Below are positions 21,901-35,420 of a stretch of DNA of 64,000 nt, piece by piece. The stretch's first letter is position 1, and each line of letters starts with the position of its first letter. The notes under the pieces were generated by a model, which was given only the letters and a program-made list of their open reading frames with translations, was not told where the DNA came from and did no database searches. The stretch is taken from the NCBI RefSeq assembly GCF_001039355.2, contig NW_019775480.1:435314-499313 (forward strand), in the 5' to 3' direction. This stretch comes from Lingula anatina. Lineage: Eukaryota; Brachiopoda; Lingulata; Lingulida; Lingulidae. Made by a program: the position numbers and the translations under genes.

Positions 21901-24900
21901 ATTGAGTGAGATGATGTGTATGTTGAATGCCTGAGAAAAGATGTGATTTCCAAGGTAGCTAATAGAACAGCCATTCATAAAACCATTGTCCTTTAATAGG
22001 CGAGCCTAATATATATGATCTACAAATAGAGTTCCACCAGAAACTGGGCACTAGGGGAGGAAGGGGGGGGTCTTGCCTTACCTTAGGACCAGTAAACTGC
22101 TGCCTGCACTACTTAATGTGAGACACATTTGAGCAAGCTCCAATAAGAGTCAGCTCAATCTATGATCCAACATGGAGGCCAGCTTGATCTATAACACCTG
22201 CTACATGGGTAGTTGCCTACATATGTCATCCATCAGTCAGAAATAAACTACCTGGTACTTATTCCAGTTATCCTCAAGGCAAGGGTAGCCTCTAGCTAGT
22301 TAGTTCACAGTGGAGGAAGCCATCATGCTTAACAGCTTGAATATTCTCTGGAAAGGGTATGTACATCTTATGATTTGTGGTCAATATTAATTGAGATGTT
22401 GAGTGGGTTCTCTGATTCAGGGGATTTGAAATGAAGGTTGTTGTGATTGTGAGAAAATAATTTGCTGACTATCCATCCAATAACAGTACAGTTACGTAAT
22501 CAGAATTTTAAAAAAAGATATTTAGAAGCCCATGAAATCATTAAGATGGTACTCTTTGCCCCCAATAGCTAGTTTGGCAAGTAAATGCACATTAAATCTC
22601 AATTTTGTCTGGATGGCTAAAGAAGATTTGATATGATTTTAAAATGCTTAAGTGTTATTATTAGTATTTTCATGATATGAATTCATTATACATGTATATG
22701 TGTACATGTCCTCTGTCCCCAGCCCCTCCCCCCTCCATCCCTCAAACTCGGGGTCCCTCCCCTAACACACCTGATTGTTATTCTGAAGGAAAGGGCCATT
22801 TGAATGAATACATAAACATGTCCCTATGGATGTTGTTTTTTTAACATTAACTTATATATATGCTACTTTGTTGCTGCAACATTGCATCCAACAGCTGGGC
22901 GTTAAGTTGTTTTCTCAAATTAGCTGCAGATGTTTTCTTGTGGAGAAGAGTAATCCAATTCTGGTGATGTGGATATACGTTTAAATAGCAGTTCCACCTA
23001 GCGATAACAAGGGCGTCTTCAGGATTTTCTAAATCTTGCCAATTTATTTCCAATTTACTCTCAGAGTATGTCATCATTATTGTATTCCTTAAAAAATTCC
23101 ACACTGCATTTCTGAAAAGATTCACTTATATCAACTAATTACTTCCATATTACCATAGTCTCCGAAATTTCTAAAACACAGGCTAAGTATTATAAAGCAA
23201 GATTTTTTTTTTGTCTTTCTAAAAATCCTAGTTCTTCTACAGCTTTCACAAATTTTGTATTCCATTATTTTACTATCTCAGTAATGCATCTACTTTCACA
23301 GCTAGTCAGGTAGCTGATAATGCCACATCTTGTAATACTTTTCTTAAGTAATGGCGTACAAATGCAGCACACACCATATCAAAACAAAACTCTGTGTACC
23401 ATTATTGGGGATATTTGGGGGTGTATGTCCATTCAGCTAAACAAGCCTAATAGGCAGGCCTAGGATGGAAGAATGGTGCCATGAACCACACAGGAGTACA
23501 GGCCTGGAGTGATGTTGCCTCCATGGCAAAAGACACCTGGTATTTGGCAGTCTATTAGTAGATCACTATCCAGGTCTATCAGGGTTGAACAGTGTTGGTC
23601 ATTTTGCTCTATGAATAGACATTTGTAGACCCATTATTTTAAGGAAGAATGAATTTTATGGACAGACACTGTGCCTTGACACATAGCCATCACCTACATC
23701 CGTGATCGCCATTGCTGTGCATTTTCCTAGAAACTTGTAAACCCCATAAAGGAAAATCATGTTACTTAAAATTCTCATATTTACAAGAATGATTCAAGGA
23801 CCTTAATTACATCTTGAGTTCACAAACAGCTTTTTCTTCAATTAATGTCTGTTTATTTCACAGCTTTGCTGCCTTGTTTTCTTAAAATAAATGTAGAAAA
23901 TACTGTTGATCACTGTGAACTGTTGACACTTGATGATTCTAGGAAAATATGGTAATTGAAGATTTTTTTTTGCATTTCCTCATTTACACTGTGGTCTTCA
24001 TACAAGTGCATTTGTTTGTCTGGTTGCCTCCATCTTTTATTTGCATAGGGAAGATAATGATCTAGTCCTGGGCAGATTCCAGACATCCATACTTATCCAT
24101 ACTATTCTGGGCTACTTTTGAAAATCCTCCAAACCAAGAAGTTCCCCAAAATAGGGTATAACATGAAAAATTACATGCCTTTAAAACTATATTTCAGAAT
24201 TGCCATATGTATAATATTTGCTAGCAAGGAAAACTGTCATTGATTATTGGTTTGATAATGGTTTCTCTGTGAAAGTCTGAAATGATTTAAACACTTGGAA
24301 TCAGCAGGCGTTTTTTCCAATAATGTCTTGAATTATGGAAACTTTGCGTGTACTTACAATTTCAGGACATTTGATCACTATTATGGCAAGCTGTGCTTGT
24401 AATAGATTGTTGGCCTATGTATGATGGGAATGTATCAGGATAAACCATCTTTTTGAAGGATGGGGATACTATTTGAGTCTGTGTTCTATCATTAAAACAA
24501 ACATTTTAAAAATTGACAAATTTGTATTACTGTAGTGTGTGCATGTGTGTGTTTGGGGTAAGTATGTGGAACAACAGATGTCATATGGACATCTTGAACT
24601 CAGTTTGCCCTGTCATGACATTTACACTTACTGAAGAACCACTTGAATAAACATGTTACAATGACTTTTTTAACAGAATTTCAGCAATTTAAATTCATGT
24701 TTTGGTGAGATGAATTAAGTGATTATTCTTCTTATTATTTTAAATGCATATTTACATTTCTTTGGGAGTGAATGGCAACACAGATATTTATTATTATTTA
24801 TTTATTTATTTTTATTACTATTATTTTATTTTATTTATTTATTTATTTATTTATTTTTTTTTTTTTTGCTGTTTACCACTGCTTGTTTATGGTCACATTA

Positions 24901-27900
24901 TCACTATAAGAATGGTAATGAAATTCTGTCCCCCCCCCTTACAAAATGTTACACCTTCATTAACGGTATTATGTCCCCATTTTGACTCCAAGATTTTATT
25001 TACATTGGGTTTGTGTTACCTGAGTGATGGTGTATATAAACCATTGAATCCAACTCTATAGTATTGATCTGTCTTATCCCAGGCATCAGTGCTTTTACGT
25101 TCCAGCTTTAAGCTGCTTGCATCATAATTGTGACACAACTGTCACTGTAATGTGATTAGGGTGCCTAGAATGATGTAAGGTAATACATTTAAAGAACTTA
25201 TCTGTTGTGCTGACAGTTGTAATGAAACACACAAAAACTACATCCCTGCAGTGGTTTCCGTATGTATGATAAAAATATATTTGGGTTGCTGTTGTAGCAG
25301 TAGTGGAACATTGGGAAGATAAATGGGGAGAGGCTTGCTTGATGCTGCTGATATATATTTGATTAGTTCCTTCCATGCATAGCTAAACACCTTGATACTG
25401 TTTTGAACTTCAGGTGGTTATAAGTAAGGCTGTTTCTGTTCCGGTATTAAATTACGAGACATCACATACATGAGAGGAATATATTATAAAAGAATTAAAC
25501 ATGTTTTGAGGTACAAAATTTTACTTTGTATGAAAGTACAGTTTGTGCGCTGTATATATTCTATTGAGGCATGGCGTCAAAATGTCGAAAGGTTTTGTTC
25601 TCCTGTTTGTATGTCACAATAATGGTGGTGAAAACTAGAAAGGAGCTACATTGAAATTGTGTTATTTTTGGAGAAATGTGTTGTGCTTCAGGTCAGGAAT
25701 CATCAAGGTGTCTTAAACTGTTACTTCACGTGCACTTTATCCTCTCTACCAGCATATAATTAAATTGACTCTTTCAGTATATTATTTAGGGTTAAAAGAT
25801 TGCTTTAAAATGGGCCAGCTGAGGTCATGTCTTCCAACTTTACCTGTTTAGGGTAAGAAAACTTGTTCACACCAACTAGAGCATGTCTAAAAAACAGTTG
25901 GAAAATATATGTTGTCTCCAAAGTTAAATTCTGCCCATCATAAATCACTTAACACCATTGCAAAAATAGTGTATAAACGTAGTTATCTCGGGGTGTCCTG
26001 CCTCTGTCACATGTAATGGGATGTACATGTGCCCTGCATAGGTCAGATAGTAGGTGACAGTTTCTGCTGATCAGGTTTCATAGGTTGTGTAACTTGTCTG
26101 ACAGTTGCACTGACAGTGGCACAAGCTAAACTGACTACACCATTCATTTCAACTGTAACTTGCTTAGACCTGTCTATATAGGCCTCTGTGATCACTAGCC
26201 AGATAATTTCTAGTCAATTACCAAATTTCTGAGGCAGTTTATTTTATTCTTTATATAATTTTATTGACTGATTTTAATTTTTTTTATGCATTTATTTTTG
26301 TGGATTTGAAATGTGGATAACATAATCCTTATATTGGGATTGGGCTTTTGAAAAAGTTCATTGTGAAGTGGGGGGTAAACGTAAATGAAATAAAATGATG
26401 CCTTGGGAGATGTTCTGGTTTATTACAAATTTACAGCATTTTATGGTAGCTGTAAAATATTGGGCTGGGCATCATACACAAGCTTAATGCACTTGTGCTT
26501 GACCCTATTGAATTGTGGGGCTGGTGTCATTTCTTTGGTTAACATGGATGCTCTTTATGTGACACTTGACAGTGTTGGTGTCAGGTAACATCTCATCTCA
26601 CTCCAAATGAAGCCTTATTCACTCCCATTTTAGATATTCTACTTCCAAGAAAGGAAATCCTGTATTTACATACACAGATTTAGTCATGTCATCGGTTAGA
26701 TTACTCTGTTTACAGAAAAAGCCCCAACCAGTTTCACTTTGTAAATTTGAATAAACATCTCACAAAAGATGGCAGTTCTCCAGGCATTGGCCAGCTGAGA
26801 TCACCTGATGTGGACAGTGAACTGGCAGCTCTCTGTGGCTGGCACTGCAGGTGATCTCTTCATTTCCTCACTTCCTCCACACACATCACACACTGCTCCT
26901 GATTGACTTAGTTGTAGAGTTAAAGTTAGCAATGATGTCACTGGTGCTCAGCCCAGTCAGCTGCTGATATTGGCAACCTATTGATAAGGGCACAGTTGAA
27001 GGTGAATGTATGGTAGGCAGGCAGTGAATGGGCCAATACACACAGGATGGAGAGTGGAACTTTAAGATGTTTATGCTGAGTTTATGGTAAGAATGTAGTG
27101 TATGGGAATGTTTTTTTGTTTTTTATTTTTTGTCAGTAATGTTTGGTGTAGATATTGCCCATTACACAGCTTGGCAATTGTGATATGTGATAATAGAGTT
27201 AACCTCTATATTCACCAGTATAAAGATACCTGGATCATGCAGGTAGATTGGTAACTGTGACTTTGTATACAGTAATATAAGACCTGTATTATTCAGCTGT
27301 GAAAGGAGGATTAATATATACGGTATATACTTGTGCACTATTCTCTAGAAAGAGATGTGGCTCCAGGTTTGCACACTGACTTCTTAACTTAGCAGGATTT
27401 CTCTGCAAACTCTTTTATTGGAGTATGTACACAGTTTGTGTTATCTTGGTCTTACTGTGCACACCATGCAAACAAGGGAGCGGAACCAGTATCAGGGAAC
27501 AGCACCTTGCCGATCTAACCATATCCTACCACACGTCAGGCTTTGAACAGTAATAATCATCACAGTTGTTTATTGATGTAAATGATGCTAGACAACAGCT
27601 TGGCAAAAGGCAGAGTACAAGGACTAATGCGCTATTGACTTAGCCATAAATTCTTTGTATTGATTTTATCCTGAGTGCACAGATAGTAATATTTTCTCAT
27701 ATTGTGCCGTCAGAGATAATATGTCATGGCTAGATGATCAGGCTAAGTAGTCCAGTGCTGTAGGGTAGGAGTGTAAAAAACCAAATCTTCATGCTGGAAC
27801 CTTAGCAGAAATTGTCATCATTCCAGCAACTGTGTTGTGTCCGTGTGTTCGTTGGTAGGTGAATGTGCATGCTATACTGTTGTATTTCATCATATTTATA

Positions 27901-28601
27901 GATGTGTTGGGTTTTTAAACAGTTGAGCAAGAAATTGTGCCACCACACCCACATTGTACAGTATTCATGAAAGTATAGCATTTTTACTGATATAACTTTG
28001 TTTTTGGTGAAAATTTAAGTTACTCTGTTATAAATATGAACTTTATAAATTTGTCTAAGGTACTACAAAGTTGAAGCAGGGTATCTGAGATATTTATTAT
28101 ATTATAAATGTATTATTTATCATATATAAAAAATTCAGATTTTTCAGTTGAGTATTTTATTATTGAAAGCATATTGGGTTAAGTGTGCATTATCAAAATA
28201 GTGTGTGGAACTTTTGACTTATATCGGGATATTTGCATTTATTGTTATTTTATACCAGTGTGTTTTACCTGGAGACACTGATTGTCAAAACAAATATATG
28301 ATCTATAATTGAAAAAGAGGAAATTTTTATTGTGTTCTTGGTGAAGTTAGTGGTGGTGTAATTTTTTTGCCATATGTTTAAACTTGTTCGTCAATCTCCT
28401 TTTTATTGATATTTTAGGAAAAGTCGTAGGAAGGACAAAGACTCCCCTACACCAGTCCAGGAGGAGCCAAGGCAATATCTAGAAGACACACTAGTAGCGG
28501 AGTCCATTGCTGCCAAAGTAGACTTTGAAAAATTGGTCCGAATCCCTGTAAATATAGACCGAAATGAATGGCTGGCTACAAACAGTAAGTTTTTATTGAA
28601 G

Positions 28602-28669
<68 letters not shown>

Positions 28670-31600
28670 AGAATGAATGTGCTCTTCAATCAATTATTCA
28701 TTTCTTATATTGGAAGTGCAGCTTATACAGCAGAATAAACTGGGTGGTTTTGAAACCAGCTGCTGCATATGATAATCAGCTTCTAAGAGGCATAACAACA
28801 GTAATGACCTGCTATATTCAGATAATTTTCTTAGAATGGAAAGCTGTGGGATAATACTACGTGAGTACAACATCCTCTTTAGATAAATCATCTATGTGGA
28901 ATTGCCCCAGATAACTACCAGCTGAGAAGATGGACAAATGGTAGAGGGGAGGCTGTGTAATCTTTGGGGTGGGGGACTTTTTTTTTTTCAGTCAAATAAT
29001 ACCAAGCATCATAGTCAGATACATATGCTAATATTGACAGAGCTTTTTCCAGTGTGTGTACGTGTGCATTAGCAGGAAGCTTCTATCATTAGCAACCATA
29101 GTTCAGTGTAGGTTTAATACTCTTGGATCACAAGAAGTCAGCATGCAGTACAATTTAAGTATATTTGAATAGGAGGTACTGCTTTATTCTTGCATCAGCT
29201 TTGAATTTTCTACCTTACGTAAATGAGGCTTGAGCAAACTGTGCCAGGTAATGCAATAATGCAACATGATACATTGTAACACTGATTATTGTTATGGTCA
29301 ATAAACAGTGTAACAACATTTCCTGCCCTTGGGGGACTTTTATGCCACAGGTGTCCAGTTGCAGCACCTCTTTAACACTGTGGCCCTGTGGTGTATGCTA
29401 TACATCATATGATCAGCTGAGTAGACAGTTTTCAGGTGTTGTTTTTGCGTGTACCTGGACAGAGTGCAGACACCATGCAATCCTTGTGACACTGGCCTCT
29501 TCTTAGATGGCAGCAAGGGTGTTCAAGCTGTGAAGTCAAGTGAAAAGAACCAGTTTTCTTACAATGTTGAATTATCCACTGACTGCCTTTTAGTACTTCA
29601 GATTAGGCAATATTTCACAGTGAAGCAATCGGGTGTGGCTGGTAGATTTAATTGTGGATTTCTGGTTGTTTGAGTTTTTTGTTGATAAACTTTTAAGTGA
29701 AAGATAACTTTTTCTGTGCCCATTGCGTATTGTAAATAACCAATATGGCATCCATCTGCAGTATGGCAGATATAATGAAAACTTTTTAAAAAATGGATGT
29801 TCTTAAATTTGTTGCTGGTCCCTCTCACTGATTGATTTCATTTTTCTACTGACCCTTGAAAATGTTATAGATCATGGTTCGGTAGGACTGACAGTTTCAC
29901 AATGACTGGAATGGTTTTCAGATATTTATTAAGGATAAATAAAGTTAGTTTCTATAATAATAATAATAATAATAATAATATAGCTTTTCTTTACATGCAA
30001 TCATTCCATATTGTATTTATGGTCCTTTTTCTTTCTTTTACAGCAATATCATTCTTTGAACATATCAATCTCATGTATGGTACAATATCTGAGTACTGTA
30101 CACCGGCTGGGTGCAACTCCATGACAGGTCCTGGTGGCACGTAAGTACAGCATGGATTGTACAATAATTGGTTCATGATAGTGCGCACTTGAATGTGAGA
30201 ATTAGTCAGCTGCCATGACAGTAAGTGTCCACTGTCTTCGTGATGGTAAAAATGTGTCTGTATGTGTGTTATAGTAGTGAGGCATGTAAAGGCTTTGTTG
30301 TATGCTGCAGAAGGGGGGGGGGAGGGAATGAGGGGACCCCTTTCTAAAATGGCAGAGATTTAGATCTCATTTCTTACCAAAAGGTGAGGAAAGACTGGTC
30401 TGATGTCAGTAGAAGACTGTTGAGGTGGAGGGTCAAAGGAAAATGCCCCTTTCCTTCTTGATACCCTGGATCTGCCAGCGTACATGTAATGGTGAATACA
30501 TGTGTGACTGTCTTCTGTCAATTTGGGACGCTGTCTTTGAAACACTCCATCATGTGTGAAAGATCCATGTAGCAAACCTGATAACCTGTCACTAAAGGAC
30601 CAGCCATATACCATTTTCAGCATATTGCTTATCAAACCCAACCAACACCAGCAGCCACAATGCAAACAGGGAATGATAACCTATTTATTTTGAAACACTA
30701 TAGTGGTTGTTTTGCAGCATGTTTCAGTTGGTCCTATGAAATGTCATCTGGCCTGACTCAGACTGAAGATAATTTGAACATAGATTATTGGATTCAGCAT
30801 CAAATGAGATGGAGATTGCACCTCACCCAGGGTTTTAACTTACCTGTTCAGTGCTATACAGTTTAAATGTATCTTCTTGTGTACCTGATACCTGCCTGGG
30901 GGTGAAATCAGGGAAACCTTGCTCTGATTTAAAAAATAAAATGAAGAAATTCAGTAACTTGGTGTATTTAACACTGATATGCATTTTTGCAACTGACTTT
31001 TAGAATTTTTGTTTTCGGTAAATTTGGATCATAATATTAACCAATAAATCAAACATACCTGTGTCATCCATAAAATAACTGAATGTTTACTTGATTTACA
31101 GTTAAAAGTATTCAACAAATTAAATAATTTGGTTTTACTCTGTATTTGAATACTAGAAATATTTTAGAACAAACATATATGGTGGAAAGTTTTGAGATAT
31201 AATTGTGGATGAAAGAAGCAGCTTGATCAGTTGAAGATTAAACATGTGGAAAGTTTGCTAATGACAGATAGTGGTCCTTTATGTCTGAAGAATTTCTTAT
31301 TTTTAATGCGTGGATGAAAGTTTTCAGTGCAGAGTGAAAGTTTTCAGGATTGTGCCTGATTTCAGGATTTGTAGTCTTCATATTGATCTTTTTTTTTTTT
31401 AACATGCTCTAAATGCAATAAGAAATTGCAAGCTACATTTTCAGAATTTTCAGTATTTACAACTTTCACCCATGTTAATTTGATGTACCCTATAAAATGT
31501 AAATAAAATGTTTGGAAGAAACATAACTAGATGGTTATGTTAGTCTAGTTTCTTTTTCATTCTTTTTCATTTAAAGGACACTATTTTAAGCACAAAAAAA

Positions 31601-32486
31601 CTGTGAATCACCAAAGGTGATATTTGTGGGACATTAAAGTGCTCTTTGTGATTTTAGGCAATATTTGTGGTTTGATGAGAAAGGGAAGAAGTGCAAATGT
31701 GCTGCTCCACAGTATGTGGACTTTGTGATGACATTTATACAGAAAACAATCAGTGAAGAATCGGTCTTCCCCACAAAATATGGTAAGTACCTTGTTCATG
31801 TAGCTATACACACTGTTATTCCCAATAGTATGGCACTATCCAGTTCAATAGCTCTTTTTATGACTGTCATATCTTATGTAAAGGTCACTGGTTACATATT
31901 CAATTTGAGTCATCGTTTTTTTTTTATGATTGTGTATTTGTGATGGTTTGATGTACTGAATATGAATTTTTTGTTCATAATTGTTCTCAGAAAGTCCAGA
32001 ACAATTTCGTGAGACGTTACAGAGAATTGCATACTCATTTGCTTCTCATTTATATATTTAATTAATGATAGTTTCTCAGTACTCATTGGAATATTTTATG
32101 CCCTGAGAAGTATTACACTCAAGAGGGGTGTCATTTTAAAATAATTTCTTGATGAAGACCTATTTTCTCTTTCAGGCAATCCGTTTCCCTCATCATTTGA
32201 AGTACTGGTGAAGAAGATACACAGATACTTGTTCCATGTCTTGGCGCATATATATCATGCACATTATAAAGAAATGGTGACGTTTGGAATACATGGACAT
32301 CTGAATACAGTGTTCAAACACTTCATGACTATGAATAAAGAATTCAAACTTATTGATGAGAAAGAGACCGATATTTTAGACAGTTTGTGTCGATCACTGG
32401 AAGTAACAGAGAAATTAGCTGACAGAGACCAGACAGAAGACAAGGAAAATATCCAAGGTGCTACTGCCGCAACTGCTGTATCTTAG
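18953..32486 (+). CDS. MOB2: MOB kinase activator 2
   Basis: Mob-family co-activator or regulator that binds the N-terminal domain of NDR/LATS kinases; MOB2 binds NDR1/2 in competition with MOB1. Five coding exons: 18953-18969, 28418-28584, 30044-30140, 31658-31782, 32176-32486. They total 717 nt and 238 aa, and human MOB2 is about 237 aa. The 17-nt first exon gives MDWFM plus two bases of Gly; splicing yields MDWFMGKSRRKDKDS, matching the MOB2 N-terminus. Zinc ligands expected for the fold are present: Cys80 and Cys85 (C-TPAG-C) and His160 and His165 (H-IYHA-H). FFEHINLMYGTISEYC and KCAAPQYVDFVM are family signatures, and the sequence is closer to MOB2 than to MOB1 or MOB3. An in-frame stop upstream (18875) supports the start. 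All junctions are GT-AG. Confidence 0.96.
19741..19845. repeat. TTTA/TTA low-complexity tract
   Basis: Alternating TTTA and TTA units ending in poly-T, in MOB2 intron 1. A similar tract lies at 24781-24868. Confidence 0.9.
24781..24868. repeat. TTTA low-complexity tract
   Basis: TTTA units followed by poly-T in MOB2 intron 1, matching the style of 19741-19845. Confidence 0.9.
28603..28667 (+). repeat. (TG)n microsatellite just after the MOB2 exon 2 donor
   Basis: About 65 nt of uninterrupted TG starting 18 nt after the GT donor at 28585. The transcript therefore carries a long GU repeat beside a 5' splice site. GU repeats are known targets of CELF and TDP-43 splicing regulators. Confidence 0.95.
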
Positions 32487-33497
32487 TAATCGCACATGTG
32501 AAGTTGCCATGTATCTATCTGTATCTTCAGGATGTGTCCTAATGCAGCAGCCACTGCAGTTATGTCATTGCAGGAACACAGAGCAGCAGCTTATGTTTTT
32601 GGTCTGACCAGGCTTGGCAAAAGCATTGATTTTGCTTTGAGAAGACTAAATGTAGTAAAACTGCATCTATTTTGTTGTGATCAGAATGCTGTGTCACAAT
32701 GGCTGGAATAGCTGCTGTAGCATACATACTGTGGTAATAACTGCATTTGTTATCATGGCTGCGTAAGGTGCTGCATTGAAACCGGTCTTTTATTGTTTTG
32801 TGTTATCTTGTTATATGATACATATTGAATGATGATAGCTCTTGATAGCTGTATTGTGAGCAAATCGCCCAAATAATGTTATTGCACTTATGTAAATGTT
32901 TATAGGGAACTGCCTCTGAAGTTTCTATCTGACATATAAATGTTGTATTGTTGGTATATCCAGATAACATCCAACATGCAGTGACATAGTCATGTCTTCA
33001 GTATGCATCTATATTAAAGGGTTTGTATGTATACAATCCAAAAGAGATATCCATATTTATTGTGCTTTGCCCAAAACACTTAACACTCTAGTTAGGGAAA
33101 TCTTGTTATTAAATGCAGCATTTCGTTTTGTTGTTGGGAAGTAGATCAGACTCTTTTGCTTGATTGTTATCTGCACTTTTAAATTAAGATTATGATTACC
33201 GTAGTATGTTTCTGGTGAAGGTTTGCCAAAGCTCTCATAAATGTCTGATTATTTTTTTTCCGAAATATCACGGCCCTTAAAATACTGCCTCCAAGCTACT
33301 TCTATTCCTTGTTGATCTTAAAATGGCATACTAATTAAAACCCAGTTATACTAGTTCCCATTGGCTTTAATTCTAGCAACTGGCTTTCTTGTATAAGTTG
33401 TGAAACATTGGTTCATGCTGTTGTTTGTTCACTAAGCTACAAACCAAAGCTTTGAAAGTGCTGCTTTTATTTGTGCAACAGAAACCAAATGCACTAA

Positions 33498-33503
33498 AAT
33501 AAA
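33498..33503 (+). terminator. Candidate MOB2 polyadenylation signal
   Basis: AATAAA about 1.0 kb after the MOB2 stop codon. The 3' UTR end is not otherwise determined; an upstream ATTAAA-like site occurs near 33013. Confidence 0.3.
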
Positions 33504-34474
33504 TCCAAAATGAGAGGCCAAAGATAAGGAGTCACGAACTTGCTAGTATTTTATTGGCTATGTTGTACCAATTTAATGGTGTATTTGTACAAACAGTACA
33601 CAGGTGAAGTCATAGTATCCAAGTTTTCTGCATACAAACCCAGGTTTAGGTTGTGATGGTTTTCATATATACTAGGGTATTATGTACTACCCGGGAAAGG
33701 GGGGGGGTGAATTTTGTTCAGCTAGTTGTAATGATATTGGAGCTAATATATTCTTTAAAAAGATATAGGCTTTGTGCATTGGTTTCAGTGTTATCAACTG
33801 AAACCACTTCAGTACATGTCAAATTGTTATTGACATACACTGCTCTGATTACTGGTTGCACATGCTTTATTTAAAGAGTGCACAACTTATATTATGTTTA
33901 ATTTATTTGTCAGTTAATGTTTACAGTGTATGATGTATACTAATCAGAATTGTGCCATAAGTTGTTTTTTCTCTTAATAGAAGACTATAATAAATTACAG
34001 CATACAGCCATTTTGTTAGTCACTGTTTCTTATAAAGCATGTCTTATTTCAGGGAGGGGGCTTAAAAGAACCATCATTTTGGTTGGAAAAAAGCCCTCTG
34101 AATTGAAATATGATCTAGGATCTATGTACTTCCTCAAGTCAACTAAGGGAGTAAAGATGTCCACTTTTTGAGAAAAATGGCCCCTCTGAAAACGCTGCTA
34201 CATGCCTGTATACCCTTTATATCCATTGACAACAACCACGTGTATCCAGTATCCATTTCCCCCACATGTCCATTGGCAACCATCACATGTATCCAGTATC
34301 CATCACTCACTTAAATCAATTGTAACAATCTCCTCTACTCCATAGCAAAATAAACTGCCTTCCCAATTGGATAAATTAAATTTCTATTGAGGCATGACCA
34401 AAAGGTCATACCGAAATTGTTCTGTTAACATGAATATTTTGTTCATGAAAAATATTCTTTAGAGAGCGCTTTGG

Positions 34475-34549
34475 ATAGACGATATGAATGAAGTGAGAGA
34501 AGAAGAAACGTGGGTTTTGCTTATCTGCTGCGAAAGTTGTTTAATGTAA
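34475..34549. repeat. Dispersed repeat, copy 1
   Basis: Begins TAGACGATATGAATGAAG and ends TTTAATGTAA. It aligns over its whole length with 35345-35420 at roughly 80% identity by eye. Immediately followed by the 34551-34583 hairpin. Probably a fragment of a non-autonomous mobile element. Confidence 0.75.
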
Positions 34550-34550
34550 A

Positions 34551-34583
34551 CTAAGATCTAAAAAATGGTATATTAGATCTTAG
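34551..34583. repeat. 33-nt hairpin, copy 2
   Basis: Arms CTAAGATCTAA and TTAGATCTTAG with an 11-nt loop. The loop resembles the reverse complement of the loop at 14107-14139, so the two copies appear inverted relative to each other. Confidence 0.85.
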
Positions 34584-35344
34584 ATGTAAATCACCAATAT
34601 TCTCTTTTGAGTAGTATTTTCAAATCAATTCATGCAAGATTAGTAAGAATAAAAACAAATCTGCCTTTGAAATTGGTAAACTTATCATACATAGCCAAAC
34701 GGTGTTAATAAGCCTATTGCAACGTTTTAATGGCAAATTTTGCAGTAGCACAGATTTTTAGCCTTTGTTGGGATGATGGAAGTTCTCCAAAGAAGTTATA
34801 TCTAGGGTTTATACATGGATGAGGGCAAGGTGGCTTCACAAAAAGTTGAAACTTTCGTTTTCCATTCACGTGTGGTATATGTTCAGAGACCATGCCATAT
34901 GTTAAAGTCGTGTTGTGTTGCGGCGATGCAGGATAATAAAGAGATTGAACGGTGAAAGTTGCTCATGTTATTATTTGAATTTTGCATTTAAACGTCAGTA
35001 GCAGAGGCGAGATGCACTTTTAGTGCATAGTCCAATTGACACTCACATTTTGATAATAAGTAAATCTTGTGTGGAAAGCTTTATTTCACATTTCTGGACA
35101 CAATGAGTCGAACTTCTTTTTGTACCTAGCATGTCAAGAATTGCCACTTGGCACTATAACTGGCACATTTTTCGAGTTCTGTTTTTTCTAAACGAAGGCG
35201 GGATTTTATTTACATGCCGTAGGTACATTGCACGCGTGAAAGACTCGGACGTTTTTGTTCTTCCCAAACTTTGTTTGAAATTGGTCTCGTTGACAGAATT
35301 TGCACATGCCTCAGTCTTTTACGTTGAATGTGCATAGCCCAGAG

Positions 35345-35420
35345 TAGACGATTTGAATGAAACGAGAGAAAAATAGACGTGAACTTTTCTTACCTGTTGC
35401 AAAACTTGTGTTTAATGTAA
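35345..35420. repeat. Dispersed repeat, copy 2
   Basis: Homologous to 34475-34549 in the same orientation, about 870 bp downstream, but without the hairpin directly after it. Confidence 0.75.

Larger units (their letters stand above)
18970..28417 (+). other. MOB2 intron 1 (9.4 kb)
   Basis: Bounded by GTAAGA and TTTTAG. Contains TTTA-rich low-complexity tracts at about 19741-19845 and 24781-24868, a (CT)n run near 20229-20248 and short poly-C/G runs. Open frames inside it are short or low-complexity; none resembles a known protein. An alternative promoter or first exon could lie here, but I cannot identify one. Confidence 0.8.

Noticed and set aside
22847-23125. 92-codon minus-strand frame within MOB2 intron 1
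   Set aside because: Plausible amino-acid composition but no motif, no clear splice partners and no recognised family; perhaps a mobile-element fragment.
28606-28854. Open frame beginning with alternating Cys-Val
   Set aside because: Translation of the (TG)n microsatellite.
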